DNA of 64,000 nt from Ridgeia piscesae (GCA_025642075.2 JAODUO010001683.1:38439-102438); one strand, 5' to 3'. Positions 47,094 through 58,933 are shown, counted from the stretch's first letter. A program made the numbers and translations. The notes: generated from the letters alone by a model not told the origin.

Positions 47094-48535
47094 CTACATC
47101 ACAGGCTGGGCTTTCACTTGGTATAACATATTAATATACATAATGCGAAAAAGATATATAATCACATACAACAATCGAGGTGCAATAACACCAATGGCTA
47201 TACACAGGGCATAACGACAATTGCATCCTAGTTGCAAACCATTTAATCGGTTAATAATGTCTGCAAATAGGTGATGCCATAAAGTTTTGCAACGTGCGAT
47301 TAATAAAAGTAAAAGTAACAAAAGATCTGACATTAAGTATAAATCATTAGGAAAAGGAAATGCATGTATTTTATAATTCATAATTGTTCGATAAACTAAA
47401 GAGCACAATAATAAAAGAACAAAAAGCGTTTGATCAGCGCGCTTGCTTACATTGGTAGTCACCCATACTGTCCTGAGTGTCCTCATCTTACCAAGCATCG
47501 TAATGATACCTGCGATATTCCTCAGGAAAGGAAGGGACGAAGATCCTCTTCCATTTTTATCTCCTTGGGCGACGCGGATTGGGACTTTATAAGGAAGACC
47601 TTGCCGTTGTACGTCCATGTGCTGTCGATGTTTCCATGTTTTCTCAGGTCCCTCGCCTTCTTGAAACGGGCAGCATTCTTTTATGTAAGTTGTTCGTTCA
47701 CGCATATACGTGTGCCCTTCAAGTTCTTCCTCCCCCATCATGACGTCACGCTTCACTGCGTTGTTTATAAAGCTCACGATATTGGTTTAACCCGTTCGTC
47801 TTTTCCACCTGGCAGTTCATGACAGGCAATACTGTCGCTCGTCAGAAGCTGTACGTCCATGGTCTCATTCACGAACTCAGCAAACTTTTTTCTGAGGCCG
47901 GACAACTCGCCACCACTCTGGCTGCCAGTGCCACTTGCCTCCACAGAGTCATTCCCGCTCGTCGCTCTGGCGTAGCTGCAAGCTTGGAGGTCCAGCTGGC
48001 TGATTATAACGTTGTTTTTCTTTGAGTGCATTTACAATACGTCCAAAGATTTCACTAATCGTTCAATGTGGTCGTCCTTCGCTTGTAGTTTTGATTCTAG
48101 CTGAACTATTCCCTTGTTCATCGATTCGTTGCTTTTCTTCATATCTAGCAATGCGTCTTGTAGTTTCTAGTTTGAGATATTTATCTCATCAAAGCTGTGG
48201 CACAGAAATTGTAATGATGTTTTCATTTCTGCTATGTCTTCGCTGCTTTGTTTTGAGGGCGGCATCTTTGCGAGTTTTTCTCGGTCCAAGCAAAACAATG
48301 TTTTTGTTTTGACGGCGTAAGTCAGTAACCAGGGTGTGACACCCGTGGGTCGATGGATGGTTGTGGGCGCAAAAGTCCAAATGGTGAATAAGTGAAGTGG
48401 AACGGTCAGCGAGCGACTCCAGCTGGTCCGTCTGGGTGTGCCATGGCGTGGTGTGGGCGATAATGAATCCATGCATCTGACAGTCAATGCCAATTTACTG
48501 CGTTATCACGCGACATTTAAATTGCGCGTCATCTG
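47094..48535 (-). mobile_element. LINE 5' end with ORF1 (coiled coil, RRM-like, C-terminal domain)
   Basis: On minus: MPPSKQSSEDIAEMKTSLQF (start 48265) leads a coiled coil continuing past LQAKDDHIERLVKSL; then MHSKKNNVIISQLDL (48031) begins the RRM-like part, ending DSIACHELPGGKDERVKPI. After a shift, the C-terminal domain follows: RDVMMGEEELEGHTYMRERT, FQEGEGPEKTWKHRQHMDVQ (47777-47600). The 5' 165 bases (48362-48525) are also found at 36830-36995 and 63500-63658. From 47560 to 47094 the open frame turns strongly hydrophobic and is not LINE-like; I treat it as chance read-through of inter-ORF DNA. ORF2 is absent. Confidence 0.7.
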
Positions 48536-48544
48536 GTGCGGTTC

Positions 48545-48639
48545 TTCTGCTCCCTTAACACCGTTCTGCTCCCCTAACACCGTTCTGCTCACCTAACACC
48601 GTTCTGCTCCCCTAACACCGTTCTGCTCCCTTAACACCG
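48545..48639. repeat. 19-bp minisatellite (TTCTGCTCCCCTAACACCG)x5
   Basis: Five tandem copies with single-base changes (CCCT/CACC/CCCC variants). It lies between the LINE ORF1 fragment and the (TG)n array before EGF exon A2. No copy is seen elsewhere in the window. Confidence 0.95.
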
Positions 48640-48768
48640 TTTGTTCTCCCGAAGAGGAGATCGCAGAGCTATGTCCGACATGTCTTACTTGGTGTGGAAC
48701 GATATCGCGTCAACGCGGTGCACTGCCTCGTTCTCGATCGTACGTATAAGAATATACATATGTATATA

Positions 48769-48902
<134 letters not shown>

Positions 48903-48947
48903 TACGCATTAGATACAATCAACACATTATGGTTATTTTTATTACAG

Positions 48948-49058
48948 CGGACCGATGTTTCAGCAACCCGTGTCAGCATCAAGGTAATTGCTCTATCTCT
49001 GCCGCCCGATATACATGCACATGTGCAAGTGGCTACGAGGGCGTTACTTGTGAAAAGG
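48948..49058 (+). CDS. EGF-like exon A2
   Basis: TTTTTATTACAG precedes and GTAAGTCG follows; 111 bases, phase 1 at both ends. It encodes [25 protein letters not shown] and [11 protein letters not shown] with all six cysteines. Several of its differences from A1 change residues (LSR to FSN, NSAGG to ISAAR), while every cysteine and both splice sites are kept, which suggests a used exon. Confidence 0.87.
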
Positions 49059-49394
49059 GTAAGTCGTGCATATGTGTTTTCTACAACTAAAAAAAATACA
49101 AATAGAATAACGTCATCGCACATAGATTATAAGATATGAATGTGTCTTTGAAGAATAGTTTTCGAAAGATTGCTACGTTGCGTGCACATGTAATAGGTAC
49201 TTTTCTCAAATGCTCACAGATTGTGATGCCGTCAAAGTAACAACTGACATATATTTTCCACGATAATACTAAAAATGCTAAACAATAACCAAGCTAAATT
49301 CCGTATAGGTTATTGTCGTTCCACTTCCAGTAACGAATGTGCCAGCAATTTTTGTCAACATTATGACCCCTTTAGATTATTAATGTCCTTCCAG

Positions 49395-49490
49395 ATTGTG
49401 ACGAATGTGCCAACAGAGAGGCACATGCAATGATTGAGGGAACGGGTACACGTTTACTAGTATCAGAAGCTATGAAGGCCTTGGCTGTGT
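49395..49490 (+). pseudogene. EGF-like exon B2, broken
   Basis: The acceptor CCTTCCAG is intact and the start is ATTGTGACGAATGTGCC, but the same 13-nt deletion as in B1 shifts the frame. Further damage follows: TGAGGGAACGG for TCGAGTGAACGG and a lost cysteine at TTTACTAGTATC. The donor is TGATAAATAAATC. It is not usable as an EGF exon. Confidence 0.7.
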
Positions 49491-49757
49491 GATAAATAAA
49501 TCATGCTTAGTGACATGGCAATGTCTATTTTCTGACATCAACAATGTATCATTCATTGTACGCTCACGCAAGCTGCACATTGCTTTGACAAACTAAATAC
49601 GTTATCAACAATACAAACACCTATATATTGTATTACACAAACGAAATACATTTTACAGCTATTTTACGACTGACGACATCTGCAGTTGCAATCACCAATT
49701 AGTCGATATATGATTTTAAAGAACAAAGTGTTTACTACTGTATATTTTTTATTCCAG

Positions 49758-49871
49758 ACATCGACGAATGTAACAGTCATCCTTGTCGAAATGGAGGCAC
49801 CTGTGTTGATTCCGTGAATAAGTACATCTGCAGTTGTGCCGTGGGATACGTGGGAACTGTTTGTGAAAAAG
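49758..49871 (+). CDS. calcium-binding EGF-like exon C2
   Basis: TTTTTTATTCCAG precedes and GTAAGTCG follows; 114 bases, phase 1. It encodes [25 protein letters not shown] and [13 protein letters not shown] with six cysteines and the DIDEC calcium-binding start. It differs from C1 at several residues (GP to HP, FVNNYV to SVNKYI, EGI to VGT), mostly non-cysteine loop positions. Its donor (GTAAGT) is stronger than that of C1 (GTAACT). Confidence 0.88.
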
Positions 49872-51970
49872 GTAAGTCGTGCATATTTGATTTCTGCCAT
49901 TCAGTGCGATGTAACGTAATTGATCTACTACATCCATCCATACATAACCAAACAACCTAGCATATGCGCTGCACAATCTGAAAATATATAACATTACAAT
50001 ATACCAATTAGGATATGAATAATTGAGTTTCGCATGGCACGCGATAATGGAGATTATCCATTTATATTCATATATAAACTAAAATATAATTTCTTGGAAA
50101 TGTCCACTTGTTGTTCACCGATAGGACAACTTTGTCCTTTCGCTGACCTTCAGCATCTGGTCTTGACATTAAACTGAAAAATGTAACATCAGAAATGGAT
50201 TCTTCATAATCGAATGCCCTAAACCAAAAGAGGTATTGCGTATGTTTATAAGAAAAACTTGTTGTAAAGAATTTGTTTCAGAATACTTTAATTATTGAAC
50301 ACATGCGATTGCCAAATGGACAAGTTCTTAAATGTATCACTATGTGTTTACATTTTGGGCGCGTTGAGAAGTGGAACTGTTTATTTTGGTGCATCATAGA
50401 TATAAATAAAACACACCAGTAGAACAAGATCGCTCGACGGCTATCAGTTGACATATGATACTTTGAAGTTAACATGGGCTGGTGACAGTCATGCTACTGC
50501 ACGGCAGAAAGCCACTGCAGTCCTTGTATATACATAGGACTGCACCAAGTTTTTTTACATAGTTATCTATTTACTGACATCAGTTAGTCAGCGTTGTTTA
50601 ATTGTGTACAATGTGTACAATGTGTTCAAACAATTGCCTCTCTAATATGCCAGTATGACACAAATTAACCTGCTTATATTTAGTATACAGTATCACACTA
50701 CCAGATCCACAATTGTTGTGGTGTTTTACAAAAAAGTCATTTGAAAATCAACCAACTGAAGTCCGTCATCCAAAGACATAAGCGAGAACACCCAGACCTA
50801 TATAATTAATTACAATTTCACAGATTAAAAAACAGACGATGCAAAGTGGATGGGAGAATAGGGAAAACAACAACAAAAACAGAGCTGCCAACATTACTAA
50901 CAACAACAGTAGTAGAAAAGGTAGAAAGGTAGAAAAGTAGTAATATTAAGATAGTCAACTAACTAATTATACTGTGTCAATAGTAATAACACTATAAATA
51001 AATTAGGCGAACTACAACAAAATAGCAGAGATGTCATCGTTTACAACCGGTTTCCTTAAATTGGCCACAGTTTCCCTTTCCACCTTCAGGTCAAGATTCC
51101 GTTCGAATGTCATGTGGCCAACAGGAAATAACCATACATGCTACTTCACAATGACTGTTGTAGCCAACATGTCCCCAAATGGATTAACGTTGCTTACATC
51201 AGTGTCAACCACCGAACTGTCCAGTGTTTGGGTTGTATATAATCCGGGTCACAGCCCTCCCCCTAATTACTAAGCTGCATGCTACAGTCTATCCCTCTGG
51301 ACCATTATTCACATTGCCACGGAACCACTATGACAAATATTTAAATCCCTACTCCAACACAGTGAACCAACTCAAAACATTCAACAGCTGGCCCTGCTGG
51401 CCTACTCCAGAAATTAATCATGAGCTGTCTTAATTGCCCTAGTGCTAGGGGCACAGCGACACATATCCAAGTTAATTGTGTTGTCTTAGCAGACAATTGT
51501 TTACATTTATTACGTTGCTCAACAGTTCTATTTCATATATCCTGCCAGTGAGTACAGCACGTTCTGCCGTGCAAGTAGATGGCAGCCAGTGGTCCACGCC
51601 GGCTTCAGTGCAGCGGGCCAGCTTGTCACTCTAGTTTATAGGGGAAAGATTAATGATCTACCTCTGTGGGGTGCATACATCTTCTGTGATAGCTATATCG
51701 TGCATCATAATATAGCTTCTAATATATTTTCTTTTGCAAAATTAAGATAACACAATATCGTTTTCTCCCTTTCACAGTTTAAATAGAATTGAGCAACCAT
51801 TATAATTTGTCAAATAAAGTACGTCCCCTTACAAAGATACAACACAAAAGTTATGTTGTAAATGTCACCATGAAGAGCGAATTGTATTGTGATATCTACA
51901 TAAATAAAAAATTGTGTAGACGATAGCACTGAAATGTTATTATTTATATTCCTCACATTCATCCCCTTCA

Positions 51971-52209
<239 letters not shown>

Positions 52210-53864
52210 ATGCATTACTGTAACTCGGAGGCTAAGCAATTTACAGACAATTATAATAAAATTAATTAATATCGAGCTTTGATAAATAAGTAAATAATAA
52301 ATAAATAATGCAACATTACCACAGTCAGTATATGTTACATTCATGATAGGAAAGTAAGAGGGGAACAATTAGGAAAATATGTATTACACATAATATCACA
52401 TACCCATTTGCAAATAACAACTCACTAATCGGTGACTTGTTGTGAACGAGTAACAAATAATGAAACATTCTCAACCAGTCTCGTTGTCAATTTCGGACAG
52501 TTTCTTTATTACTGTGGACAAGGGATATTTTATGTGTTTTCCGCCATTCAATTTGGCTACTCTTTCCATAGTAATGTAATTGTCTTTGTATTAGTTGGCT
52601 ACTGAAAATTAAACTTTATGTACCAATATAAGTCTGATCAAAAACATATTGTAATTGTGTTATGCATATGAAAGTCACGTAAATGTACATGTTAAAACTG
52701 GTATTTTACATGCCACTAAATTGCAGGTATGCCGCATACAATTGCACATATGAATATAAATATGCCAGGTAAACATCACAACATTTACACATACATACAC
52801 ATATAAACATAATGCATATGAAAATCAATCCAATGTACATATAATTGTGAACACTCTCTTTGGGTCATTATTACCTATCGTAAGTTTTGTCTCTGTTATT
52901 TCAAGAGGTGAACGCCCATTTTATAAAAGAAAAGCATATCGTGTTGTTCTATACCGTAGCATTCCAAATCGTTCGCTCCCTTGCCAAGTTATGTTGTCAA
53001 AACCCATCTTCAATGGGTTTGTCGTCATTTGTACACACTTGAAATGGCAGAAGCAAAACAATTCATAAAATCTGAAGACTGATTTCAAATAACCATAAAG
53101 TTCCTAAACTGCATAATAAGTGTGTGTTTTCTTGAAAATGGTTTGATATTTTATTTCAAACTCAAAGCATTGTCAAAGACGACCCCTATGTATGCATATG
53201 TTTCACTCGCTCTACCTGAACTCATAACAGTATAATAAAAACAAAAGCAAGGACATTTGTTATCGATATTGTCCGATCAGCATACATAAAACATAATAAA
53301 TCGTCATTGCTGGCTAGATGGTGATGATGAGGACATAGGTAGCACCTATGATATACGGATTTTGAGACACATGATGTTAAGGTATTGGGAAATGACGAAC
53401 TAATAATTATTTTGTATATAACTAACCAATTGGTTTCCCGGTATACTACTATTTACGAACTGATAAATTCAAACACAGTACAAATCCTGAAAATCAGCAC
53501 CCGGATGCAATTTCAGTGGAATGAAACACCTAAAATCTACTATACATCAACATGTGCGTGGTTCATTTATTCAGAAAACAATTTCATTCAAACACATGTA
53601 TAAGGAATAAGGGTATCCATGTTGTATTATTTTATAAAGCTTTTTATCACATTTTATCCATAGTCATCCTCTTTTACATGCAGCAATCTTAATCGTAGGC
53701 AGCATGTAACAATGACATTAACGTTATGTGTGCCTCATCAGATTCATATTTAATAATGTCAGTATTTTGCTTTCATCTAGTTGGTACTTGGGGAAACAGA
53801 ATATCGTTCACACACACAAAATTGAAATTTAGCCACATTAGTCATACAAACAATTAGTCCAACA

Positions 53865-54065
53865 AGAGTTGTAAAATAAATAACTTTTTCCTGGTGATTG
53901 GGCTGAGTGTGTCCTTCTTTACGCTCGGGGGAAAGGTATAGAGCTTCCGCTGGCAGCTCGTTCTAGTAAATATTTAAGCAAATACTATTACAAGAAGCTT
54001 TATTTAATGTCGGTTTCCGTGTGGAATTGCATAACAACTATTACGCGTATATATGGCTGCTAGAA
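53865..54065 (+). pseudogene. relic of the small secreted-peptide ORF (unit 1)
   Basis: Homologous to 55726-55923, but ATG reads AAG/AGAG, an in-frame TAA follows (AAATAAATAAC), and a 2-base gain at CTCGGGGGAAAGGT shifts the frame. The 3' half is nearly the same as in unit 2. Confidence 0.55.
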
Positions 54066-54307
54066 TGGTAAGGTTTTGACAAAAACACCTTCGTCATTCC
54101 AATAGCTGTATTATGAACATTAACTATCAATACACAAACACTTTTTTACAATTAATTACAACACTCCAAAACTTAAACTTTGAAGTGACCACCTGGTTTT
54201 GATTGCTGCATTATACTGGATATTCGCAAACGTCTATTACAGAACCTGCATGTATAGACGTAAGGCTTATATATTATGTACACATAACACAATAGTTACT
54301 ATTCTAT

Positions 54308-54309
<2 letters not shown>

Positions 54310-54354
<45 letters not shown>
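54310..54354. repeat. (TA)n array at the D1 acceptor
   Basis: TA repeat ending 14 bases before exon D1, so the array occupies the usual branch-point and pyrimidine-tract region. Confidence 0.95.
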
Positions 54355-54356
<2 letters not shown>

Positions 54357-54367
54357 ATGATGTTTAG

Positions 54368-54478
54368 CTCCATGTGCGCTAAAACCATGTCAAAATGGTG
54401 CGGTCTGCTCGATAAGCGGATCCAGCTATCAGTGCACTTGCAAGTATGGTTGGAAAGGAAGAGATTGCACCATCAAAG
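54368..54478 (+). CDS. EGF-like exon D1
   Basis: Acceptor ATGATGTTTAG, donor GTAACTTA; 111 bases, phase 1 at both ends. It encodes PCALKPCQNGAVC, SISGSSYQCTC and KYGWKGRDCTIK with six cysteines. There is no calcium-binding signature. The pyrimidine tract is poor because a (TA)n array runs up to it. The second copy is D2. Confidence 0.82.
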
Positions 54479-55075
54479 GTAACTTATAATGTCATAGTTT
54501 TATTTGATTCAGTTTATGATCGTTTTTATTCAGAGCATGCTTCCATATATCTACATTTCATAATTCATACGAACCAGACGATCTCGTTACGAAAATGTTA
54601 TTCTGCCAATATCTGGCAATATTGTGATCTTAGGAAAACACAAATCGCAATAGTTGATCTTTAGCATACTTAGCCATCTGCAAATGTAAAAGTAACGTAT
54701 CGCGGAGATAGATTGAAGTTTTAGTAAGTGCTGAGAGGTTTTCTTCAAACTGTCAGTTGGTTGTACACGAGAAAATTACTTGTTTTCACCCAAATGTCGT
54801 TTCCATCGCGAGAGAAACGAATATCTTCCAATCACCATTCATAGACACGGTATATTCAGGAACGAAATCGAGTATTACTTTGCTACTCGAATTTAAAAAC
54901 AAAGTATACGTACAGTTATTTGTGAATGCATTTAATACAATCAAAACATGTTAATTATAAGTTTAAAAAATAACACAGTATATTGAACGGTTTCTTTAAC
55001 AAAGAGTTAGCTCGGAGGTGCAGGAAAACGTGAAACTTGTTCTGCAATACTTTGTTGAAATTATATATATTATAG

Positions 55076-55187
55076 ACGCGTGTAGGCCAAATCCATGCTG
55101 GAATGGTGGACGGTGCACGCCGAAAGAAAACAGCTATCATTGTCATTGCACGAGTGGTCATTCGGGAATGACTTGCCTCGCCAAAGG
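55076..55187 (+). CDS. EGF-like exon E1
   Basis: Acceptor TATATTATAG, then DACRPNPCWNGGRC, TPKENSYHCHC and TSGHSGMTCLAK, an EGF with all six cysteines. No canonical donor follows: the sequence continues AAAGGCAGCC where other exons have AAAGGTAAGT. Either a GC donor is used, the exon is dead, or it is terminal: the frame stays open to 55449 through a hydrophobic LYVITYVILVWLAY stretch. The D-E spacing is about 600 bases in both units. Confidence 0.65.
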
Positions 55188-55725
55188 CAGCCTTTACGTT
55201 ATTACATATGTGATCTTAGTTTGGCTTGCATACTCAAATGTTGAGACACATCATGTTAAGGTATCGGGAAATGACGAACTAATAATTATTTTGTTAATAA
55301 CTAACCTGATAAATTCAAACACAGTACAAATCCTGAAAATCAGCACCCGGATGCAATTTCAGTGGAATGAAACACATAAAATCTACTATACATCAACATG
55401 TGCGTGGTTCATTTATTCAGAAAACGATTTTATTCAAACACATGTATAAGGAATAAGGGTATCCATGTTGTATTATTTTATAAAGCTTCTTAGCACATTT
55501 TATCCGTAGTCATCCTCTTTTACATGCAGCAATCTTAATCGTAGGCAGCACGTAACAATGACATTAACGTTATGTGTGCCTCATCAGATTCATATTTAAT
55601 AATGTCAGTATTTTGCTTTCATCTAGCTGGTACTTGGGGAAGCAGAATATCATTCTCCAAAGACATATCATTCACACACAAAATTGATATTTAGCCACAT
55701 TAGTCATACAAACAATTAGTCCAAC

Positions 55726-55923
55726 ATGAATTGTAAAATATATATCTTTTTCCTGGTAATTGGGATGAGTGTGTCCTTCTTTACGCTCGGGGAAAGTGTA
55801 GAGCTTCCGCAAGCAGCTTGTTCTAGTAAATATTTAAGCAAATACTATTACAAGAAGCTTTATTTAATGTCGGTTTACGTGTGGAATTGCATAACAACTA
55901 TTAAGCGGATATATGGCTGCTAG
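55726..55923 (+). CDS. possible small secreted peptide ORF
   Basis: ATG at 55726 opens a 65-codon frame ending TAG. Residues 1-22 (MNCKIYIFFLVIGMSVSFFT) look like a signal peptide with a Leu-Gly site, leaving a 40-odd-residue basic, Tyr-rich mature part with three cysteines (AACSSK, WNC and C-terminal YGC). It begins MNC like the signal exon at 19284. The relic in unit 1 has lost its start and frame, so the gene is either new here or dying there. A GTAAGG donor lies just after the stop, so it could also be part of a UTR exon. No known family is recognised. Confidence 0.3.
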   Translation: MNCKIYIFFLVIGMSVSFFTLGESVELPQAACSSKYLSKYYYKKLYLMSVYVWNCITTIKRIYGC

Positions 55924-56165
55924 AATGGTAAGGTTTTGACAAAAACACCTTCGTCATTCCAATAGCTGTATTATGAACATTAACTATCAATACACAAACA
56001 CTTTTTTACAATTAATTACAACACTCCAAAACTTAAACTTTGAAGTGACCACCTGGTTTTGATTGCTGCATTATCTTGGATATTCGCAAACGTCTATTAC
56101 AGAACCTGCATGTATAGATGTAAGGCTTATATATTATGTACACATAACACAATAGTTACTATTCT

Positions 56166-56168
<3 letters not shown>

Positions 56169-56220
<52 letters not shown>
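56169..56220. repeat. (TA)n array at the D2 acceptor
   Basis: TA repeat ending about 10 bases before exon D2, equivalent to the array at 54310. Confidence 0.95.
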
Positions 56221-56230
56221 CAATGTTTAG

Positions 56231-56341
56231 CTCCATGTGCGCAAAAACCATGTCAAAATGGTGGGGTCTGCTCGATAAGCGGGTCGAGCTATCAGTGCAC
56301 TTGCAAGTATGGTTGGAAAGGAAGAGATTGCACCATCAAAG
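56231..56341 (+). CDS. EGF-like exon D2
   Basis: Acceptor CAATGTTTAG, donor GTAACGTA; 111 bases, phase 1. It encodes PCAQKPCQNGGVC, SISGSSYQCTC and KYGWKGRDCTIK. It differs from D1 by Leu to Gln and Ala to Gly, the latter giving the more usual NGG EGF turn. All cysteines are kept. Confidence 0.84.
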
Positions 56342-56937
56342 GTAACGTATAATGTCATAGTTTTATTTGATTCAGTTTATTATCGTTTTTATTCAGAGCA
56401 TGCTTCCATATATCTACATTTCATAATTCATACGAACCAGACGATCTCGTTACGAAAATGTGATTCTGCCAATATCTGGCAATATTGTGATCTTAGGAAA
56501 ACACAAATCGCAATAGTTGATCTTTAGCATACTTAGCCACCTGCAAATGTAAACGTAATGTATCGCGGAGATAGATTGAAGTTTTAGTAAGTGCTGAGAG
56601 GTCTTCTTCAAACTGTCAGTTGGTTGTACACGAGAAAATTACTTGTTTTCACCCAAAGGTCCGTTTCCATCGCGAGAGAAACGAATATCTCCCAATCACC
56701 ATTCATAGACACGATATATTCAGGAACGAAATCCAGTATTACTTTGCTACTCGAATTTAAAAACAAAGTATACGTACAGTTATTTGTGAATGCATTTAAT
56801 ACAATGAAAACATGTTAATTATAACTTTAAAAAATAACACAGTATATTGATCGGTTTCTTTAACAAAGAGTTAGCTCGGAGGTGCAGGAAAACGTGAAAC
56901 TTGTTCTGCAATACTTTGTTGAAATTACGTGTATTAT

Positions 56938-57046
56938 AGACTCGTGTAGGCCAAATCCATGGTGGACGGTGCACGCCGAAAGAAAACAGTTATCAGTGTC
57001 ATTGCACGAGTGGTCATTCGGGAATGACTTGCCTCGCCAAAGGCAG
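56938..57046 (+). pseudogene. EGF-like exon E2, frameshifted
   Basis: The acceptor GTATTATAG and start ACTCGTGTAGGCCAAATCCATG match E1, but E1's CCATGCTGGAATGGTGG is CCATGGTGG here. The 8-base loss (between two ATG repeats) removes the second cysteine and shifts the frame, so no EGF can be made. The E1 donor oddity (GGCAGCC) is shared. Confidence 0.85.
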
Positions 57047-57097
57047 CCTTTACGTTATTACATATGTGATCTTAGTTCGGCTTCCATACTCAAATGT

Positions 57098-57597
57098 GCG
57101 CATACAAGCATGCCTTTATACAACATGCGAAATACGCCTAACAATTGTTGCAAAAGGGTCAGGTCAAGTCGTTTGATATGATATAACATAATTTCAATGG
57201 GACTATGCTATCATTTGGAATGCAAATATGTATATACGTACTTAGAGAGTCATAACGCAAACACACATGAACATACACGGACACACCAGCGATTGATGAA
57301 ATTTAAATGCTGTGCTAACGATGTTCCAATGTTGATCGCTAAGATAATGATGCTCCTTTTAATTGGTGTACCCGTTACCTGATGCCCAATTCCAATTATG
57401 TGCTATCAGTCTTAAACGTTTTAATTGTAATTGGTGGCACGTTGTTTAATGGAAGAACAAACGAACGAACGCATCAACGAATTAACTTCATTAAGGATAT
57501 TAAATTCCATTTATAGACGAAATGGCATAAAGAGTCATTGTTCATTGTATGTATATAATGTCTGATAATAGAAGCACATTCGTTAGTTAGTTGGTTT

Positions 57598-57629
<32 letters not shown>

Positions 57630-58199
57630 TAATGCTATATTAATATATTGCATGCTACTGTTGTAGAATAGCTTACTCCATTTTTGTAATACTTACATAT
57701 TCAGACGTCGCAATTCTTACAATAACGCTTTAAAGCTGCATACGCATGCCGATTGTTTTGCTCCTCGCGTTTTATGCTAATGTCGCGAAAAAGCAAACCT
57801 ACCTATTATCCCATGTGACATACTGGTTCGCTTTTGTACATGTTTTAATTAGTTTTTGGTTAAAACGTAAAAACTATTTTAGGGCAGACCAGTTGATATA
57901 TAGGCTTTTTCATAGTGAAGATTTCTACAGTACTGGTTTTATATGGTAGACTATCTTCGCCTTAATCAGGTGATAACGCGCAGTTGTATAACGAATATGT
58001 CGCAAGATCGGCCTTGACCCCCACCATCCAGGACTTCTTGTTTACGTAGAAATTGGCGAATTCAATTGAGATTCATTCCAATTTATCTGCTGTTTTAAAT
58101 AACAATTTAACGCATGGTCGCACATGACAATATGCCACCGAATAGGAAGAATAGGAACGACGGCAACCTATTTGAATACTCCCAACGAAGAATCCCTCT
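57098..58199. other. no gene seen; (TTAG)n inside
   Basis: No exon is visible. A (TTAG)n run of about 8 units lies at 57593-57628. The frames at 57197 and 57746 have no domain signal. Nothing here corresponds to the first F5/8C exon, although the second exon's end is at 58906. Confidence 0.5.
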
Positions 58200-58905
58200 G
58201 TCATTATGTTTCCATCACTACTTTCTAGAGGTTCTCGGAGAACACTGCTGCGCCCTTTCCGCTTAGATGGAGGCTATCTCTCATATACATGTCTTCTTTC
58301 CCCACAAAGTATCCCCACAAATCTAAAAATCCAACTCCTTCACACATCTGCTCTACTAGTGCGATAATTGCCATCCTCTTGCAGTTTCTATATGTTGCTC
58401 CCCTTCCCCTCATCACTGCCAAGAAAATAATCTGTTCAATTCTTGTCTTCTTCTGTATCTTTACTAACTCTCTGTATATCTGTACTATCCTGGTTGTTCC
58501 ATCCCTGTCTGCATTGTTCGTTCCTACATGTACTAATATAGACCCTCGTTGGCCTTGCCCCAATACCTTCTCTACCCGTTCAGTCATATGCTCCTGTCCT
58601 AGCCCCCAGGAAGACAAACAACAACGTCTTCTCCTTTGCTTAATGTCCTGTCTGTCTTTCGCAAAATACCCTTTCTGTTCTCAATGTCCCCTCGATCACT
58701 GCTTTAGAGTAGCTCCTCCGTTTTGCATCTCCATGGGAACTGACTTTTCCCCTGCCGCTTTCTCTGTTGTTCCTTTGTTTCCTGCCTCTTTTCTTCCTGT
58801 CATCATCCTTGTTATTGACTTCCGTTTGGTCACATCTACTCTCACTTCCTTTCTTCCCTTCATCTTTCCTCCTGTCGCATCTACTTCTCTCATCTCCTGC
58901 CCTAT
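58200..58905 (-). mobile_element. LINE ORF1 fragment with SGNH/GDSL-type esterase
   Basis: On minus, a basic region (KMKGRKEVRVDVTKRKSITR) at about 58890-58730 precedes an esterase-like domain: LSSWGLGQEHMTERVEKVLG, SILVHVGTNNADRDGTTRIV, GATYRNCKRMAI, VGFLDLWGYFVGKEDMYMRD and SLHLSGKGAAVF. HVGTNN fits block III and D-x-x-H in RDSLHLSGKG the catalytic end of SGNH hydrolases. Such esterases occur in ORF1 of L2/CR1-type LINEs. The GDS-serine region is disrupted by a frameshift near 58690. Its right edge joins the relic lectin exon exactly. Confidence 0.75.
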
Positions 58906-58933
58906 GTGAAGTGGAAGTATTTGGGATCCGAGG
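58906..58933 (+). pseudogene. 3' remnant of a second F5/8C exon 2
   Basis: Only LCEVEVFGIRG is left (CTATGTGAAGTGGAAGTATT then TGGGATCCGAG), followed by GTAAGTCAAACAGTACA as after the intact exon at 45811. Intron homology continues (GCACCGTTCTTTCGTCATTA). The rest of the domain is replaced by the LINE ORF1 fragment ending at 58905. Confidence 0.85.

Larger units (their letters stand above)
53364..55238. repeat. 1.87-kb tandem unit 1 (EGF D1-E1)
   Basis: Runs from GAGACACATGATGTTAAGG to CATACTCAAATGTT, where unit 2 begins with the same GAGACACAT run. It contains a broken small-ORF relic (about 53865-54065), exon D1 and exon E1. It has a 24-base insertion relative to unit 2 near 53440. Confidence 0.92.
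55239..57097. repeat. 1.86-kb tandem unit 2 (EGF D2-E2)
   Basis: Direct repeat of unit 1, ending CATACTCAAATGT before unrelated GCGCATAC. It contains an intact small ORF (55726-55923), exon D2 and the damaged exon E2. By eye the two units are about 95% identical. Confidence 0.92.

Noticed and set aside
47094..47560. Hydrophobic, membrane-protein-like tail of a 227-codon minus frame
   Set aside because: It is the continuation of a frameshifted LINE ORF1 into AT-rich DNA; the N-terminal part is clearly LINE, and no independent start or family signal exists.
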